Shown here in pieces: positions 24,321-37,144 of a stretch of 64,000 nucleotides of DNA. Below the pieces are notes generated by a model. It made no database searches and was not told where the DNA came from. It was given only the letters and a program-made list of their open reading frames with translations. Position 1 is the stretch's first letter. The number at the start of each line of letters is the position of its first letter. The DNA is from Rhizopus arrhizus (Eukaryota > Mucoromycota > Mucoromycetes > Mucorales > Rhizopodaceae): NCBI GenBank assembly GCA_024220505.1, contig JAKZZE010000028.1, forward strand, positions 682,001-746,000. Reading direction: 5' to 3'. Made by a program: the position numbers and the translations under genes.

Positions 24321-24691
24321 TTATGGAGTATAAGCCAAGTTAACAGACTGACTACTTGAATTGGACATTAAAGTCTTTGGCGACATTAGATCAAGATGGA
24401 TAGCAGCCAAATCGTCACTACAGAAACTACTGCTCCTGCTACTGCTACTACTTTTACGCCACTTGTTACATGGATTTTTATATTCATCTAAAAGTAGGAC
24501 CATGTCTGAATTATATCGAAGTAAAGAAGAAGTCTTTGCATCTTTTTGAAAACATTCTTCTGAGCAATAGATTGTATTCTGATATAAAAGATAAATAAGA
24601 CGCTCAGCTCTACTAAAGTCTACAACATGTATATTACCAGATGTGGGTTAACAGCACAATCGCAAAAAGTGCACCAGTTAGTATCACACAT
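24321..24691 (-). CDS. Ecl1-like zinc-binding protein
   Basis: Two exons, 24638-24691 and 24321-24578, with a 59-bp GT-AG intron, encode 103 aa. The N-terminus begins MCDTNWCTFCDCAVNPHL and runs across the intron into 'NTIYCSEECFQKDA'. That is a CxxC followed by CxxxC with the Y-C-S-x-E-C core typical of the fungal ECL1/2/3 family (extenders of chronological lifespan). The rest is a low-complexity Ser-rich tail with an Arg/Lys/Ser stretch and 'HLDLMSPKTLMSNSSSQS'. An alternative, nearer acceptor would make an 18-bp intron, which is too short and breaks the zinc motif. In yeasts Ecl1 proteins act in nutrient-limitation responses; that role is carried over by family only. Not seen as one open frame because of the intron. 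Confidence 0.6.
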
Positions 24692-25930
24692 TTCAACAAG
24701 AATAGGCTCTTGGGAAAAGTATTGCAGTACTTTAAGTTACTTTTTTAAGGTCAGTAGAAAGAATAGAAAAGAAAAGGGTTTACACTTTCTCTCTTTTTAT
24801 GCCTTTTTTAAAACTCAGTAATATCATAATGTGCGATAGATTTGCTTGCTTCTTTCAATAACATATTAAAAGTAAGAAATTAATAATAAATATATGAATA
24901 GATGCAATTTGTGTTGAAGAGAGAGTATATACAGAGCCAACTACAAACTATATATATATATATATTACAGAAGGATATTTTGCCCAATGATATCATCTAT
25001 CGTAAAGCTTAGGTAGCAATAAATCATCTTATATTCCTTAATCATTGAACATAATTTTTATAATATTCTATATCATCAAATAAGAGCATCAATTTATATA
25101 GAACTTATACAATATCCTTTAATATAGACCCTTCAATATTAAAAGGCCCTCGTTCTTTTCATAAACCTGCTAATTGTCATTCTTCGACGTTTATTTTTCT
25201 CGTCAACTCTTTTAATTTAAAGAATTGGAGCTCAATTCCATAATTATGCCTTTTTCCATTATAATTAATATTCTATTTATTAATATTTATGATATACTAT
25301 ACATTTAACCTCTTTGATAACAGTCTAAACCCTCTATTTAAATTATCCTCATTTAGAAGAAAAAAGTGGGTGGAGAAAGGCTTTACTTTTTTATAAACTA
25401 AATTATTTTAATTAAAATTAGAATCAAACATCGCAGAGTGGTGAATCTTGTTTATTATTATTATTTTTTGTAAAATTCATAAATCTAGGAAAAAAAGAAA
25501 GATAGCTAGGAAAATGAAGGTTATATAGAAAGAAAGATATTACGATCAATCGAATAAAGGGTAGCCATTTATAAGCATAGGTAATTGTGAGATGGTTTTT
25601 GATATAATTGATATTAATTTGTAAATAACGTCTAGAATAATGAATTGCCAATAGAATTACCATATGTACCATAGAGAAATGGACAGCACTGTCAGGAGAT
25701 GATGTGACTCACAGAAAGAAACAGAGCATGGTGATTCTAGGGAACGAAGTAGTTGTCAGATTGATTCAGGGTGTAAGTGCAAATCTGGTTAAAAGTTTTG
25801 AAGGATGGATTGATAGATGGAGAACTTAAGTGGACAGAAGACCAAAAAATGAGATGTAGTATCTTTGTGAGTTTGCCACAGTCAACATTGAGGTGACTCA
25901 GCGGTATAAGTCTGGTGAAGGAATGTCATA
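24692..25930. other. Intergenic, AT-rich
   Basis: Contains an (AT)n run near 24947-24964 and long A/T-rich stretches. No protein-like frame is present. The right end is the target site of the solo LTR. Confidence 0.45.
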
Positions 25931-25935
25931 GTAGG

Positions 25936-26359
25936 TGTTGTATCCACACAACTAGTAAAGTGAACATTCATGGATAAACGAGAGATCTCCGCAATAGCCA
26001 ACTCTGCCCTGTTGTCCCTATCGGCGTTCCCACGACTATATCGGAACCTGATTATAACAACGGCAGTTCAATCCAACCTTATTCGATAATTATCGTTAGA
26101 TCAATAATTTATCTACTTCATTGTCCCTTGATTCGTCAAGAAGACAGCGGCTATTGATTATCTACTATCTTTCCTTTATCTTCCCATCCTTCCCACATTA
26201 TTCTTTTAACCGATCAATTGAAATAGCGGTAAAGATCCAGACATCCAAAAAGTATAAATAGCCTCAAATGTTTTTATTAATAAAGCAACATATAATCTTT
26301 AGTTTCACAACTATTGTCTTTTTTAGTTTTTGTCTCTTATTTTAATACTTGGCAAAACA
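25936..26359 (+). repeat. Solo LTR, family E (424 bp), with 5-bp target duplication
   Basis: It begins TGTTGTATCC and ends GGCAAAACA, and it is flanked by the direct repeat GTAGG at 25931-25935 and 26360-26364. It contains a TATA-like 'ataaatag' and an 'aataaa' signal in the order expected of U3-R-U5. A second copy of the same length lies inverted at 52880-53303. No internal retroelement sequence remains, so it arose by LTR-LTR recombination. Confidence 0.88.
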
Positions 26360-26364
26360 GTAGG

Positions 26365-27559
26365 CAAGCTGTGGTTGAGCTCCTATATCAGACCGTACGA
26401 CTTTGAAGGAGTATACTAAAATCTCAAAAGATTAGAATTCGAGACTTGGGGATGGTGAAATTGAATGGATATGGAGAGGGGTCTGTTAGCTACTTACTTT
26501 TAGTAGAAGTCAATTTCTACTATAAAAGTTGATCCAGAAATTGTTGAGAAAGAGTGGCTGCTGTTCAATCATAGTCTTTGGTTGGTATATCTATTAAAAC
26601 ATAATCCCATAGATATGTCTGTGGCATAATTGTTCTATACACCAAGACATCTTTATACAGATTCTGAAATAATCTGGACTTGATTCGATATTCTCCTCGA
26701 ACCCGCTATCTTAATCTAGTAGCTTCATTGTCAAAGATGAAGAAGTTAGACACTGGAAATCTAGGATACCGCCAAAATCAGCGAGAGCTGGAAATTGACA
26801 TGAAAAGCATAGTCAAGGGCAAAAGTAACAAATCGGAAAGAGACAGCGAAGATAAGTCGGCTTGGAAAGCGAAATGATTAAAGGCGACCTAAATGGAACA
26901 CATAATTGATAGCTGTTGGTTGAGAACATATTTCCAAGCAGCCGACGCAAAAAAGAAAAGAAGTTGGAACTGTACATTATTAGCGATAAAGCACAAGTGA
27001 TATTTGACAAAAGTCTGAACCGGGGATAGGTTCTTAGGTTCTGAAATGTAGAGTATTTTTTTTTTTGAACAAACAGCACTGAGGACCGGATTGTCGGGGT
27101 TCAGCAAACTTGTACTCTGCCTGAATTCCCGTTTTTACACAAACACAAATACTATCCGTCCTCATCTCTGCCCTTCCCCTTTTTTTTCTCTTTTAACTTT
27201 GTTTCACTTTTAATACTTCAACCAACAACCGTAGTTTGGTCAGTTAATTCATTCATTATATTAATTCCATGTATTAACCTTCAATGCAGTTGGTTTTAGT
27301 TTTTACAATAAAAGAACAGTCCCAATAGTTTTACGTTTCAGTTCTATTAAAATATGATAAAGATATCCGATCTGCAGTACCATGCACTCCAGCTTAGGCT
27401 TTAAAACACCTAAACCTCCTCAGGTATTGAGTAGGCATAATTGCTCAAAGGGTACCAATAAATATTTATTTTGTCAGACAGAATAGTACATAATTTTACA
27501 TAGCTTATTAAAGAAGTACAGGGTCTGCTATAATAGTCTAAGGCAATACCAAATTTTGG
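26365..27559. other. Intergenic, no gene seen
   Basis: Short basic open frames (for example 26680-26877) have no recognisable features. A T-rich/C-rich stretch at 27170-27220 could be a promoter-like or LINE 5' region, but this is not supported further. Confidence 0.35.
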
Positions 27560-29700
27560 TTAAAATCACCGTGTCCATGACGGTGGCGCGTCCTTAAAAT
27601 AAAAACTGGCATTAGGAATATATTTGTATTTGATCCTTGACCTTTGCCAACAGTTGTTCTTGTATAAGTCTGCGCTGAGCAGAGGTGAAGATGGTATGAA
27701 AACCAAGATAACTGAAAGGCTCCGGTGATCTATCCGTGTGTTATACTGTGATGTACTGTCTTAAAAGTTCAGTCTAAGCTTCCTCTGGGTATTCACTCAA
27801 AGCAAATACTTTAGTTTTTTCTTCATTAAACCGTGCGTTGGAAACCTTAAAATACTGAGTGAGATGGTGTTGTAGTCTGCTGTAGTTTGACGCACTATCT
27901 AAAATAGTACATACATCGTCTGCATAAACTGAGATCTTCATATGGTGTTTAGTACCTGAGTGAAAGAACCTATAACCCTTATATCGCCTTCCTAATTGAT
28001 CGAAAGTAGCAAAGGTTTCAGGGCCAAATTGAAGAGAAGATGTGGTAACGGATCATCCTGACTTAAACCCTGTTATTGATCAACTGTAGGTGAGAATAAG
28101 CCATACACTAATTTGCACTAAATTTACAAAAAGCAAATACTAGATGCAATTTGCAAATTGATCGTTAAATCTAAAGGGGGAAAGCACCCGACGAAAATAA
28201 TGAGAACTCACACGATCATAAACCCTTTTCTGATTAAATTCTGAATGTTTTCTAAACTTTGATTATTGAGCTAGGAGATGCAAAAGGAGGCCATTATCAC
28301 TAACAAAATCTATTTTTGATAGTCGAATAACTTTGATTGCAACACTTGATAAGTGTAAACTAATAATGCGATTAAAAAACTTTACATCGCAATTGATCAA
28401 AGATATTTCCAATTTTTCAGGTCTGCCAAGCCTTCTGTTTTTTGGAAATAAACGCACACGAATATTTTTTCAAGGTGCTTGAATTAATACGTTGGTCAGT
28501 GCATTATTATATACTTCCAAAATAAGCAGTTGGAGCGATGGGATATTAAACAATGGATTGAGAAAATGGTATCTCAAACCATCATTTTCAAGGCTATTCT
28601 ACTTGGGGCTGCATTATAATTAACTTAATAAGTCTTATAGTGTAATTGGAGACATCAACTCATCATTGTCCTGGCAGTCTACTGTTCTGTTAAACTAAAT
28701 GTTACTTAAATAGTGATCAAGCGCTGAGGATTGAACATAATCGACAGTGTACATGCACTGAAAATGTTGTTACGTAGTCTCTCTCACGGAGGCCAATTTG
28801 ATGTGCGGTCAGGAAGGGCTTTGTCAGTACCGGTGTTGGTCGAATGTGGACCTAATTTTTTGACTGTGACCATGTGCTGTTGGACCTTGTGTTGTCGATG
28901 TAAGCCTTCAAAGAAACCAGTGAACTTTTCTCCTAGTTCTCCCCCATTGAACTCTTGCTTTTAAAACTTCTATTGTAGCTCTTGTTGCAGCTATTCAAAC
29001 ACTTTATCAATTGATCCAATAAGCTGTGATCGTACTGCCCAATATAGTTATCCTCGCAGAACATGGTTCATTTTCCCTTCTGGTTATCTTATGGTTGCAG
29101 TCCTCTAATTGACATACAAGTGTCCATAAATTACGGATGACTTATTTGATAGATAACTTGATTCAGTCCCATTTGTCCTCGAGTAAGAGATGTGGCTCTT
29201 TGGAAAAAGTTGCAACCAACCGATACATTTTGTCATTGATTTTCGCTTGCAATGCCGAATGTAAAGCATAAACTGAGTTAGCTTGCCATAGACCAGGTCC
29301 AATCGGTGAATGATCAGTTGGAAGACTGACTTGCAAGATGGAATGATCCGACCGAGTATAATAAAGAAGAGTGATTCAAGAATCTTTTAGATTATAATAA
29401 ATGTTCGTGCCGACATAAATATGGCTTATGACGGAACTATTGTGATATTCGCCTGGTAATGCTGAAAAGTCGGAATAGTCGCTAAATTGTTCATCACCTT
29501 GCTGTTATGAAAATATTCATCTAAAAGCGCTCGCCAATCTAAAGATATAGCATAATGTAGTCTTTAGGTCTTATAGCAGGAATAATTGAAGCCACCCGCA
29601 ATGATCAAACAATCCAAATTAATCATGTAACATCTTCGTTGATTGATCAAAAAAAATATGTCTTTCCTTATTCGAGTGGTCAGACGCATATAAGTTCAAA
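27560..29700 (-). pseudogene. L1-like LINE ORF2 relic (endonuclease plus reverse transcriptase)
   Basis: Reading 29700 down to 27560 on the minus strand gives, with many frame changes, an APE-type endonuclease fragment ('LDCLIIAGGFNYSCYKT', 'DWRALLDEYFHNSKVMNNL', 'IPTFQHYQANITIVPS'). Reverse-transcriptase blocks follow: 'GLSQDDPLPHLLFNLALKPL', the catalytic 'KISVYADDVCTIL', and 'NARFNEEKTKVFAL'. The tail continues into 'PFSYLGFHTIF'. This is the expected non-LTR order. It is riddled with stops and shifts, so it is old and inactive. The ORF1 fragment at 7245-7870 and the C-terminal fragment at 34020-34960 appear to be the same general type. Confidence 0.72.
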
Positions 29701-30119
29701 ATAAAGAAAGAACCGTAGAATTGTTGGGGATGTTTGACTTTACATGATCAAAAATATTTTCATTAAATAAAACACGTATATATAAAACGTGAGCAGTTGA
29801 TTTCTAAGAATTTCTTGATAAAAGTCTCTAAATCTGTAAAATAAATTGTTGCACATTATTTTGACACTAAACACATTTCATTTTTCGAAAGGCTTTATGT
29901 TGATGTTGTAAAGCTTTGTGTATCCAGCGCATATAGCTGACCATGATTGGAATAAAAAACAAAAACTGTAGGAAACGTTAGGATAAACAAGAGAACAAAG
30001 AATGAAAGAAAAAGATACAGGAAAATTAAAGACATATCATGTAGACAGGATAAGTGTCACTTTATTATTTCTGGGGAATGGAGACAAGTCCCTGAAACTC
30101 TGCCCAGCAGAGTAAAGAT
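29701..30119. other. Intergenic, 3' flank of the WDR48-like gene
   Basis: AT-rich sequence between the LINE relic and the stop of the WD40 gene. No gene is seen. Confidence 0.45.
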
Positions 30120-33100
30120 TTAGTCGGATGTAGTGTTTTCATTTTTCAGTCGGTAACATAATGGGATATCACCCCCCGTCTTCAAAATATGCTGTCTAAT
30201 AGCAGCTAATGTCATTGTCGGTGTAAGCAGCGTATCTCCACACAATAACTCAAGATTTGATTCATCCTCAATATGAAGCTTTTCAGCTACATACTGTAGA
30301 AGTTTTCTCACTCGTAACATTCGGTTTGCCAACAGTCTATTATTTGGTCTGTAGTTATAAAATGATTTAGAATCCTTTACACTTTTCCCCCTCTCTTTCT
30401 TCCTTACCCTCCCGGCAATTCTTCTAAATTACTTTTATTGGCAGGTCGTAAAACAAATGTGAATTTTACTGCTTCTTTTGTAGGTGTTTTATTCTATAGA
30501 GCAATATTCAATAAAGAAATGGAGCGAACTTAAATTTACTTACATAAAGAAGGTATGATAATAACCATGAAGGCGCTGCATCAACAATTGCATCCGCATC
30601 CTCACCAGCGGAGCCAACTGTACCGCGGTATAAATCCATTCCAGTTGATGCTTCTGCACTTTCCTCTGCAATGATAATCACAGTAGACTCAGGAACATCC
30701 AAAGGAGGAAATTCATCCAGTATTGCCGGTGCATATTTTTCAGATTCATTTTCTTCGACCTCCGTTAATTTCGGTGTGCCAGTCTCTTCATTTGGTTTTA
30801 CTGCCGTAGTTGACGTAGTTGGCGTTGCAACCACTGTATTAGAAGAGACTGTTGAGCTTGGCTGAGGCGTGTCAATGGTAGATTTATCTTCATTTGTAGG
30901 AATCCGACTTAATTTAGCTTTCACTGATAAATTCTTGAGTCGATTCATAAAAGTACCAGAAGTGGGCGATGTAGGTGAAGAAGGCAAGGCGGCGGGCGGT
31001 GGTAGTTGTACTGCAGATCCACGACGAAGCGGCGCATGATGATTGCCTGAAAAGTAATCCGGCTGAGGACTAGAAGATGGAGGCGCGGTGAATGAACCTG
31101 GAAACTGTGTTGCTTGAGGCGATGTTGGAACGTAAGGGGATTGATCCGTTTGAGTTGTGACTGCAGCCATTGGCAATTTTGGTCCATCGGTTTCTGCTTG
31201 AGTAGGTAAGACAGCAGCAGGCGCAGAAGGCGTCTGTTCGAGTGGTCCTGGCCGCTGATTTGGTATTTCAGATGAATTTTGAAGTGTCCGACTCTTGAGA
31301 GAATCTGCTTTTTCAAGTTTTTCCTCTAAAAACCGTGTTTCACCTTTCTCTTGGTATTCTATTTCCTTCTGCACATACTTTCTAAATAAATGAGCCAATA
31401 TCCATTTTCCTAAATTTACTATAATAATGATATGTTAGCAATGCGAACATTGTAAAAATCACTTTAGCATTTTTTTACATCTATGCTCTTCACGAGCTTC
31501 ATAGTCTTCGGGCAATTCTACTTCGTCCGCATAAAGTTCACAATCGAAACAGTTGGATTTATGCAGTTGAACAGTGATTGCCTAAGATGTAGATTTTTTT
31601 TTTTAGTTTTATAATTAAGCAGCAAGTGATTATCGTGTCATACCCCTATTTTTGTATCGACCGTGCACCAAGCAGGAGAGCACTCGAGATTATTGACCTC
31701 TTGAGCAACTTCTTCAATATCTTTCTTCCCAAAGCTTTTGATTTGTGTACATTTTATTAAATCCCACATTGTTACCTCCCCATTTGTGTCTTTAGTCAAT
31801 ACATGACATCTGTTTTGAAGCATCAAGTGTGATACAATGCCAGGTTTTCCTAAACAAATTTTGCTTAATTGAATGTTCAAAAAAAGAGAGGGTATTGTAT
31901 TTACCTTGAATGGTATAATCAGGTGCATTTCTAAGCGGCACTAAGGTATCTTGATTGTCCATTTCATCTTCATGGTAGCTGACAGGAATTGATAAAACAG
32001 ATCCTGCGTACATTGTGATTTGGTCACTAGCGATATAAGAATCACGAACAGATGATGTATAAGCATCCTTGGCAGGCTGCAGTTTGATAGTTGCTTTGGG
32101 CGGTATTTCAGGATTAAATTCGGAACGCGGTAATATTTGGCGATGCTTATGGGATGGCACAGATAACTGTAATTGTATATGTATTTAATATTATGAAGTT
32201 GTTAAAGAAGGATAGTATCTTACCCATCTATTTATACTTGAACTAGAAGTGGCAGTCCAAACAAAAGTACCTTGCAATGCTGCAATCTACATGAGCAAAA
32301 GAAAAGGCATGAGTATCTCCGCCTTTCAAAAGAAACATGTATTACTTTACTTTGATAACACCAGAATCTTCTTTGAAAAGTCCAATACATTCACTATCGC
32401 CGCTATCTGATATAGCTCGTCCTGATATTTCCGTTTTGTTGACCAAACCATCTCGTGAACCTGAATAAAACGTCTTTAAGTCTGGGTGGTCTGAATACAG
32501 TGACCAAACAGAGTCAGGGTGTGTTTCGTAAGTAGCCAAACATCTTCTGGCTGTAACAGACCATAACTTAATAGTGGCATCTGAGGAACCAGACAAGATC
32601 TATGAAACATTCAATATCCTCTTATTGCCTTTTTTTTTGCTTTATCCGCAGACTTACATGCTTTCCGTCCTCACTGATCAACAATGCGCGAATATTGTCT
32701 GTGTGACCAGTTAATTTGCCAATACGCTTTCCGGATTTAGGGTCCCATAATCTAATAACCTTTTCGGGGGACCCCGAAGCTAATATTGTTCCAGATGCAT
32801 TGGTTGTAAGAGCATAAATAGAGCATTTGCTTGCCGAATGATGCATTGTACCTATCAAAGACAATTCTTTTGAATCAAAAAAATTGCTTGATTGTATATA
32901 TATTATATATTCATTACTGCTTTCATTTGACCCATCAACATAATGACTCGATGGACCAGCATCAATTGAAATAATCTCCTTTGATTGTGAGATATCCCAA
33001 AGATTAATCTTTTTATCTAAACCTCCACTGGCTACCCATCCTGTATGAGATGCGTAAGTGAGGCATTTTGCGTAATCGGTATGTGTTCCAATTGTATGAG

Positions 33101-33650
33101 CTGTTTTTGGATGATCTCCATACGGCTTCCAGACTTTAATTGTTCTATCAGAAGATGCAGATACGACTATAATATATATAATGAGCTTAAGTAATTCTTT
33201 TCGTTTCAATTTGAGGCTGAACAAATAAATTTGTTACTTTGTATTACCACAAGTTCCTTGTTCGCACAAGACGATATCATTGACCCAATCCGTATGCATT
33301 TGAGAAAATGCTTTACAAGACGTCCTTTTGGAAGAACTCTAAGAGATTTCGTAATTTAGTCTGCGTAGAAACCTATAAACGGTTAAACTTTGTACCTGCA
33401 GCTGTCTGTCAATGGTCCATAAATCTTCTCCATTCTTTTTTGATTCTTTTTTAAAATGAATGTTCAAATCCCAACTAGCAACAACACCGTCTCTACCAGC
33501 AGAATATAGAGTACCGCCTCTTGCCGTATTCTCATCAATATCACAGGGTGAGACATCAATTGCCAAGGAATTGACGCCAAGGCAATGTGCTTGTTCATCA
33601 TTATGTGGTCTAACTACGTAAGAAACCTTACGACGAGTTGCTGCTTTCAT
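30120..33650 (-). CDS. WDR48/UAF1-like WD40-repeat protein (deubiquitinase cofactor)
   Basis: Homologue of WDR48/UAF1 (Bun107 in fission yeast, Duf1 in budding yeast), a WD40 scaffold that activates USP1/USP12/USP46-type deubiquitinases. Eleven exons: 33396-33650, 33248-33338, 32658-33166, 32351-32599, 32224-32286, 31905-32166, 31644-31849, 31479-31581, 30544-31418, 30408-30493 and 30120-30348. They total 2928 nt (975 aa), longer than the animal protein and like the fungal ones. WD units include '[18 protein letters not shown]', '[16 protein letters not shown]', '[15 protein letters not shown]', '[15 protein letters not shown]' and '[14 protein letters not shown]'. The ancillary part holds '[16 protein letters not shown]'. 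A Pro/Ser/Thr-rich linker of about 200 aa follows in exon 9. The C-terminal ubiquitin-like (SLD) region includes '[16 protein letters not shown]' and ends with '[13 protein letters not shown]', as in WDR48. The ATG at 33650 starts [13 protein letters not shown], the family start. No damage is seen. Confidence 0.93.
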
Positions 33651-34019
33651 TAAGTTAGTGTCTTTCTACTTGTTGTGAACTAGAACCAAAAGTTCAAATG
33701 AAGGGTGAGAGGAGAAAAATGGTGCTTTGTCCCAAAAAGGGTGTTTTATACTGAATTTTCAGGTATTAATGGCTATATTGAATCTCAGCTCTTTGCCAAT
33801 AATTTACCTATTACAACCTGTCCTTGTTATACGATTAAACAAATTTTTATTTATAAAAAAAGGCGAAAGAGGCACTTCATGTCTAAAATACATTTAATTA
33901 CTCACTCCAGATCAATAAATTAAAAGGGAAACTAAAAAGCCTTTTGGGCATAAAGATAAGAAGGGAAGAATTAATGAATAGTACTTGAGTAACCACTTTA
34001 AGAGTTGAATGCCAGGCTC

Positions 34020-34960
34020 TAAAGGGGTAGTTGGGATCTCTTCATGGGCAAATAATCGAATTTATGTAGTAATGTACAAATAACAGGCCATCAAGCTCTC
34101 CAAGCGATAGTTTGCTGGGGAGAAAGAAGAGGTCTCTTAGGCAATTGATTCAACTAGAAAGAGAGAGGATCAAGGATTGAGGGAGGCATTTGTAGTCGAC
34201 GGTGCATGTGCAAACAAGGGATGGTGTGTTGTTTGGTGAAAAGGTGTTTTGGGTGGTAAGGACATAGCTTTGGCTTTCCGCCAGGTAGCTAGCTTAATCT
34301 CCAGCGTAGACATTGATCTCGTTCCAACCAAGTCATAGGAAACCAAAGGATGGGATCAATGCCAATGTCAGGGCTGCATTGAGACATGACCTTAGCAGTT
34401 GGCAGTTGAATCGCTTTAAGAGATTGTCTCGAAGAAAAGTATAGTGCACTGATTAGGATTTGTTCGTGGTTAATGAGTCAAGTTGAAGAGCACACTGTGA
34501 TCAAAGTGGGCTTTTAGCGACCTTACCCCATTGAAGCTTAATTCATGCTACTTGGATATGGGAAAGGAGCTTGGCAAGTATGGTGTCTTCAGGCAATATA
34601 GTTGACCGACGGAAGTTCCGTGAGATGCAGCATTACTTTGGTCGAGGATCTGGGACGAGATCCAAAAAATTTTCGAAGACAAGAATTTTGAACATTTTCC
34701 AGCTAGTTGATCAATTTTAGATTAAAACTGTTTCCAAGACCATATTCCATTTGAGGACGTGCAGTCTGTGAGTAGAATTTGGATGATAGTATTCGACTAA
34801 GACCCTTAGGGTTAGCTCCAATTAAGGCAAGCTGATTCATTATAGCCATGGCTTTATTGACGTTGTTGTTAATAAGCTCAATAAAATACAAGTATCCGCC
34901 AGATCTGATAGAAACACCTAAGTAGAAGGACGAGGAATGAGGAGGCAATAGGTTATCATA
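34020..34960 (-). pseudogene. LINE ORF2 C-terminal relic
   Basis: The open frame 34703-34999 reads 'FYLGVSIRSGGYLYFIELIN', 'NKAMAIMNQLALIGANPKGL' and 'FYSQTARPQMEYGLG', the post-RT 'thumb/connection' region of L1-type LINEs in this phylum as I remember it. Further down the minus strand, shifted frames give 'LENVQNSCLRKFFG' and later 'LPGGKPKLCPYHPKHLF'. Stops and shifts show it is dead. The RT catalytic domain is absent. Confidence 0.65.
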
Positions 34961-34999
34961 AAGAGAGTACGTAATTATTAGGTATACTTCTTTCATCAT

Positions 35000-37000
35000 T
35001 CATAGTAACGAGATATCTGAATATTACCATCATGTTGCTCCTGATTTGTCATCGAATTAATACACATATAAATAAAGAAAATTTGTGAAACCTGTTTATA
35101 AAGGTAAGCAGAAAAAAGCTCAGAAGTACATAGTGCTATGGAAAATGTACCAGCGATATTTTGGCACTTGTTCCCTTTATAGAACTTTGGCCTATAGATC
35201 TATTCAAGTAATTTCAGAATACAAAAATCCTAATTAATAAATTGTATGATAAGAAAAAATTTTCTATAAAAATGCAAAAATGCAGGAATCACATCCGTCT
35301 TTATTATCATTTGCAACGATGTGTAAACAGATATAGAGAGATTAAGTCACCGACTACTGCTAAAAATTCAATTGAAGATCGAGCGAGAATTGCTGAAATT
35401 ATAAAAAAGCAGCTATACGTCAAGATATTGAAACAAATTTAAACTTTGTGAAAACACAATTAGCTATTTCATTTTCTTTAAAAAATCAATATTTGTTTAT
35501 TTTATCAAAATATTCTTAAGTGCCTAGTTAATAAGCATCTGTTTGCCCAAGTCAGGTCAATTAAAGTAATATAACGCTAAAGAAAATCACTTAAAGATCA
35601 AGCGTAAAAAACGAGAAAAAGATTTAAAAGAGTGAAATTCTTAAGATTTGTTAAAAGAGAACAATTGTAAATGTATAAAGCCAAACTCTTACAGTTATTG
35701 TTGGGCCAAGGTATGCATCTAATGCTGTCGGCCACAAACTTTAAATACATGGCATATAGACCATTTTTGAGTTTTTTCTTTAGTAGTTTGCTGAGCAAGA
35801 AAGATGCTTTATTTAGTGATAAAGATATTGATATAGTTGTTAGTTCTGCAAATATAAACTCCTTGATTCCCCAGTTTTTTATTTCAATTAAACAAACGAT
35901 AGTAATTAATAACCATGTTTGTAGGTAATTTTTTAATTTTTTAATCTTACATATATGCTAGCGACAATCTTTAAATAAAATCAAACCCTTTCACTATATA
36001 ATTCATTTGATAAGGGTAAGGTTAAAAACGCATACACGTATAAAACTCTTTTGTTCACTCTCAATTTAAAGATCAAGGCATTCAAAATATTTACTCTAAG
36101 TTTCTTTGACATAGAATGAAGTAATATTGAGCAATAAAAATCAATTATCAATGACCATTTACAAAATAAGAATAGTAGAATTTGAAGAACGTATTAACGA
36201 AAAAAGTATAATATAAGCAATTTAAGTAGCAGATAGTTTAAAGATATATAAGCATAGTAGCTACTTAGTTACCTTAGAGGATTGTTACAATGCTTTTATA
36301 TCTTTTTCTTATCTTTTCACAATCTGAAATACCTTTAAAAAGCATTTTTGTAATAGCTAACTAATCATCATTTAGTGTTAGAAGCAACCTCATTTTATTC
36401 TACTTTCACTAATTCAGATAATAATAGGAAGGAGAATAGGTTTCTGAAGAAGGATAATTTTATAACTTTCTATTTTTTTAATTTAAAAAGACTAATGTTG
36501 TTACCTGACCCAGAATATCTTTTGGTGTAAAATACATAGCTTTTTTGACCTGCAGAATTAAAGTACCAAATTTCCACATGAAAGCAAACTACTTTGCTCT
36601 TTAGTAGCCTGAATATTGACATATGCTAGCACAACATCCTATATAAAATATTTTAAATATAGAACTGAGATATTTGCAGATAATAAAGTGAGAAAATAGA
36701 AAGGAAATACTACTTGAAAGCTAGTGAATGAGTCTCTATGTAATCTCTTTATTAGATTTCAAGACGAGAGAGAGAACCCGTTTAATCAAACTACGCCTTT
36801 ATAAAAGAAATGAGGTTATTTAGGGACCGAAGTGAGCTCAAGGTCAACTTTAGTATTGAGCTTGATCAATATAAACGTTGTATATGAGTTTTAGGGAATA
36901 TGTAATAAGTAATATTATGTAGTCAGTACTTGTTATTTCTTATATAAGATATGAATAATCTCATACGAATAATAAGTGTTTAATGAGGTAAATACGACAA
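35000..37000. other. Intergenic, no gene supported
   Basis: Two kilobases of AT-rich DNA. A frame at 35671-35928 (plus) and its antisense partner both look possible but neither shows a domain. The stretch 36720-37000 has LTR-like composition, but I could not find a second copy or target duplication. Confidence 0.35.
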
Positions 37001-37144
37001 AGGAGCCATCCAAGTAAGAAATACGGCTACGACTGCACGCACAGTTCGTTGAGACACGCCGCCAAAAGGATCCATCTCGACTTGACCGGTTCAAGCGCAT
37101 CTCAGAGCCTTCTTTGCACTTGCGTGTAGAAAAAAAGGCACCAT
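37001..37144 (-). pseudogene. Merlin/IS1595-like transposase fragment (zinc-ribbon end)
   Basis: This stretch closely matches, base by base, the 5' coding part of the Merlin-like transposase at about 54635-54780 (minus strand). Shared words include aagtaagaaatacggctac and cttgcgtgtagaaaaaa. It encodes the same Cys/Arg-rich start. It is cut off on the right by an LTR that starts at 37145. Confidence 0.75.

Noticed and set aside
24551..24637. 18-bp intron (gtaatatacatgttgtag) in the Ecl1-like gene
   Set aside because: Too short for a spliceosomal intron and it breaks the zinc motif; the longer 59-bp intron with cag acceptor fits better.
36720..37000. Further LTR left of the Merlin fragment
   Set aside because: Composition is LTR-like, but there is no second copy, clear TG...CA pair or target duplication in the window.
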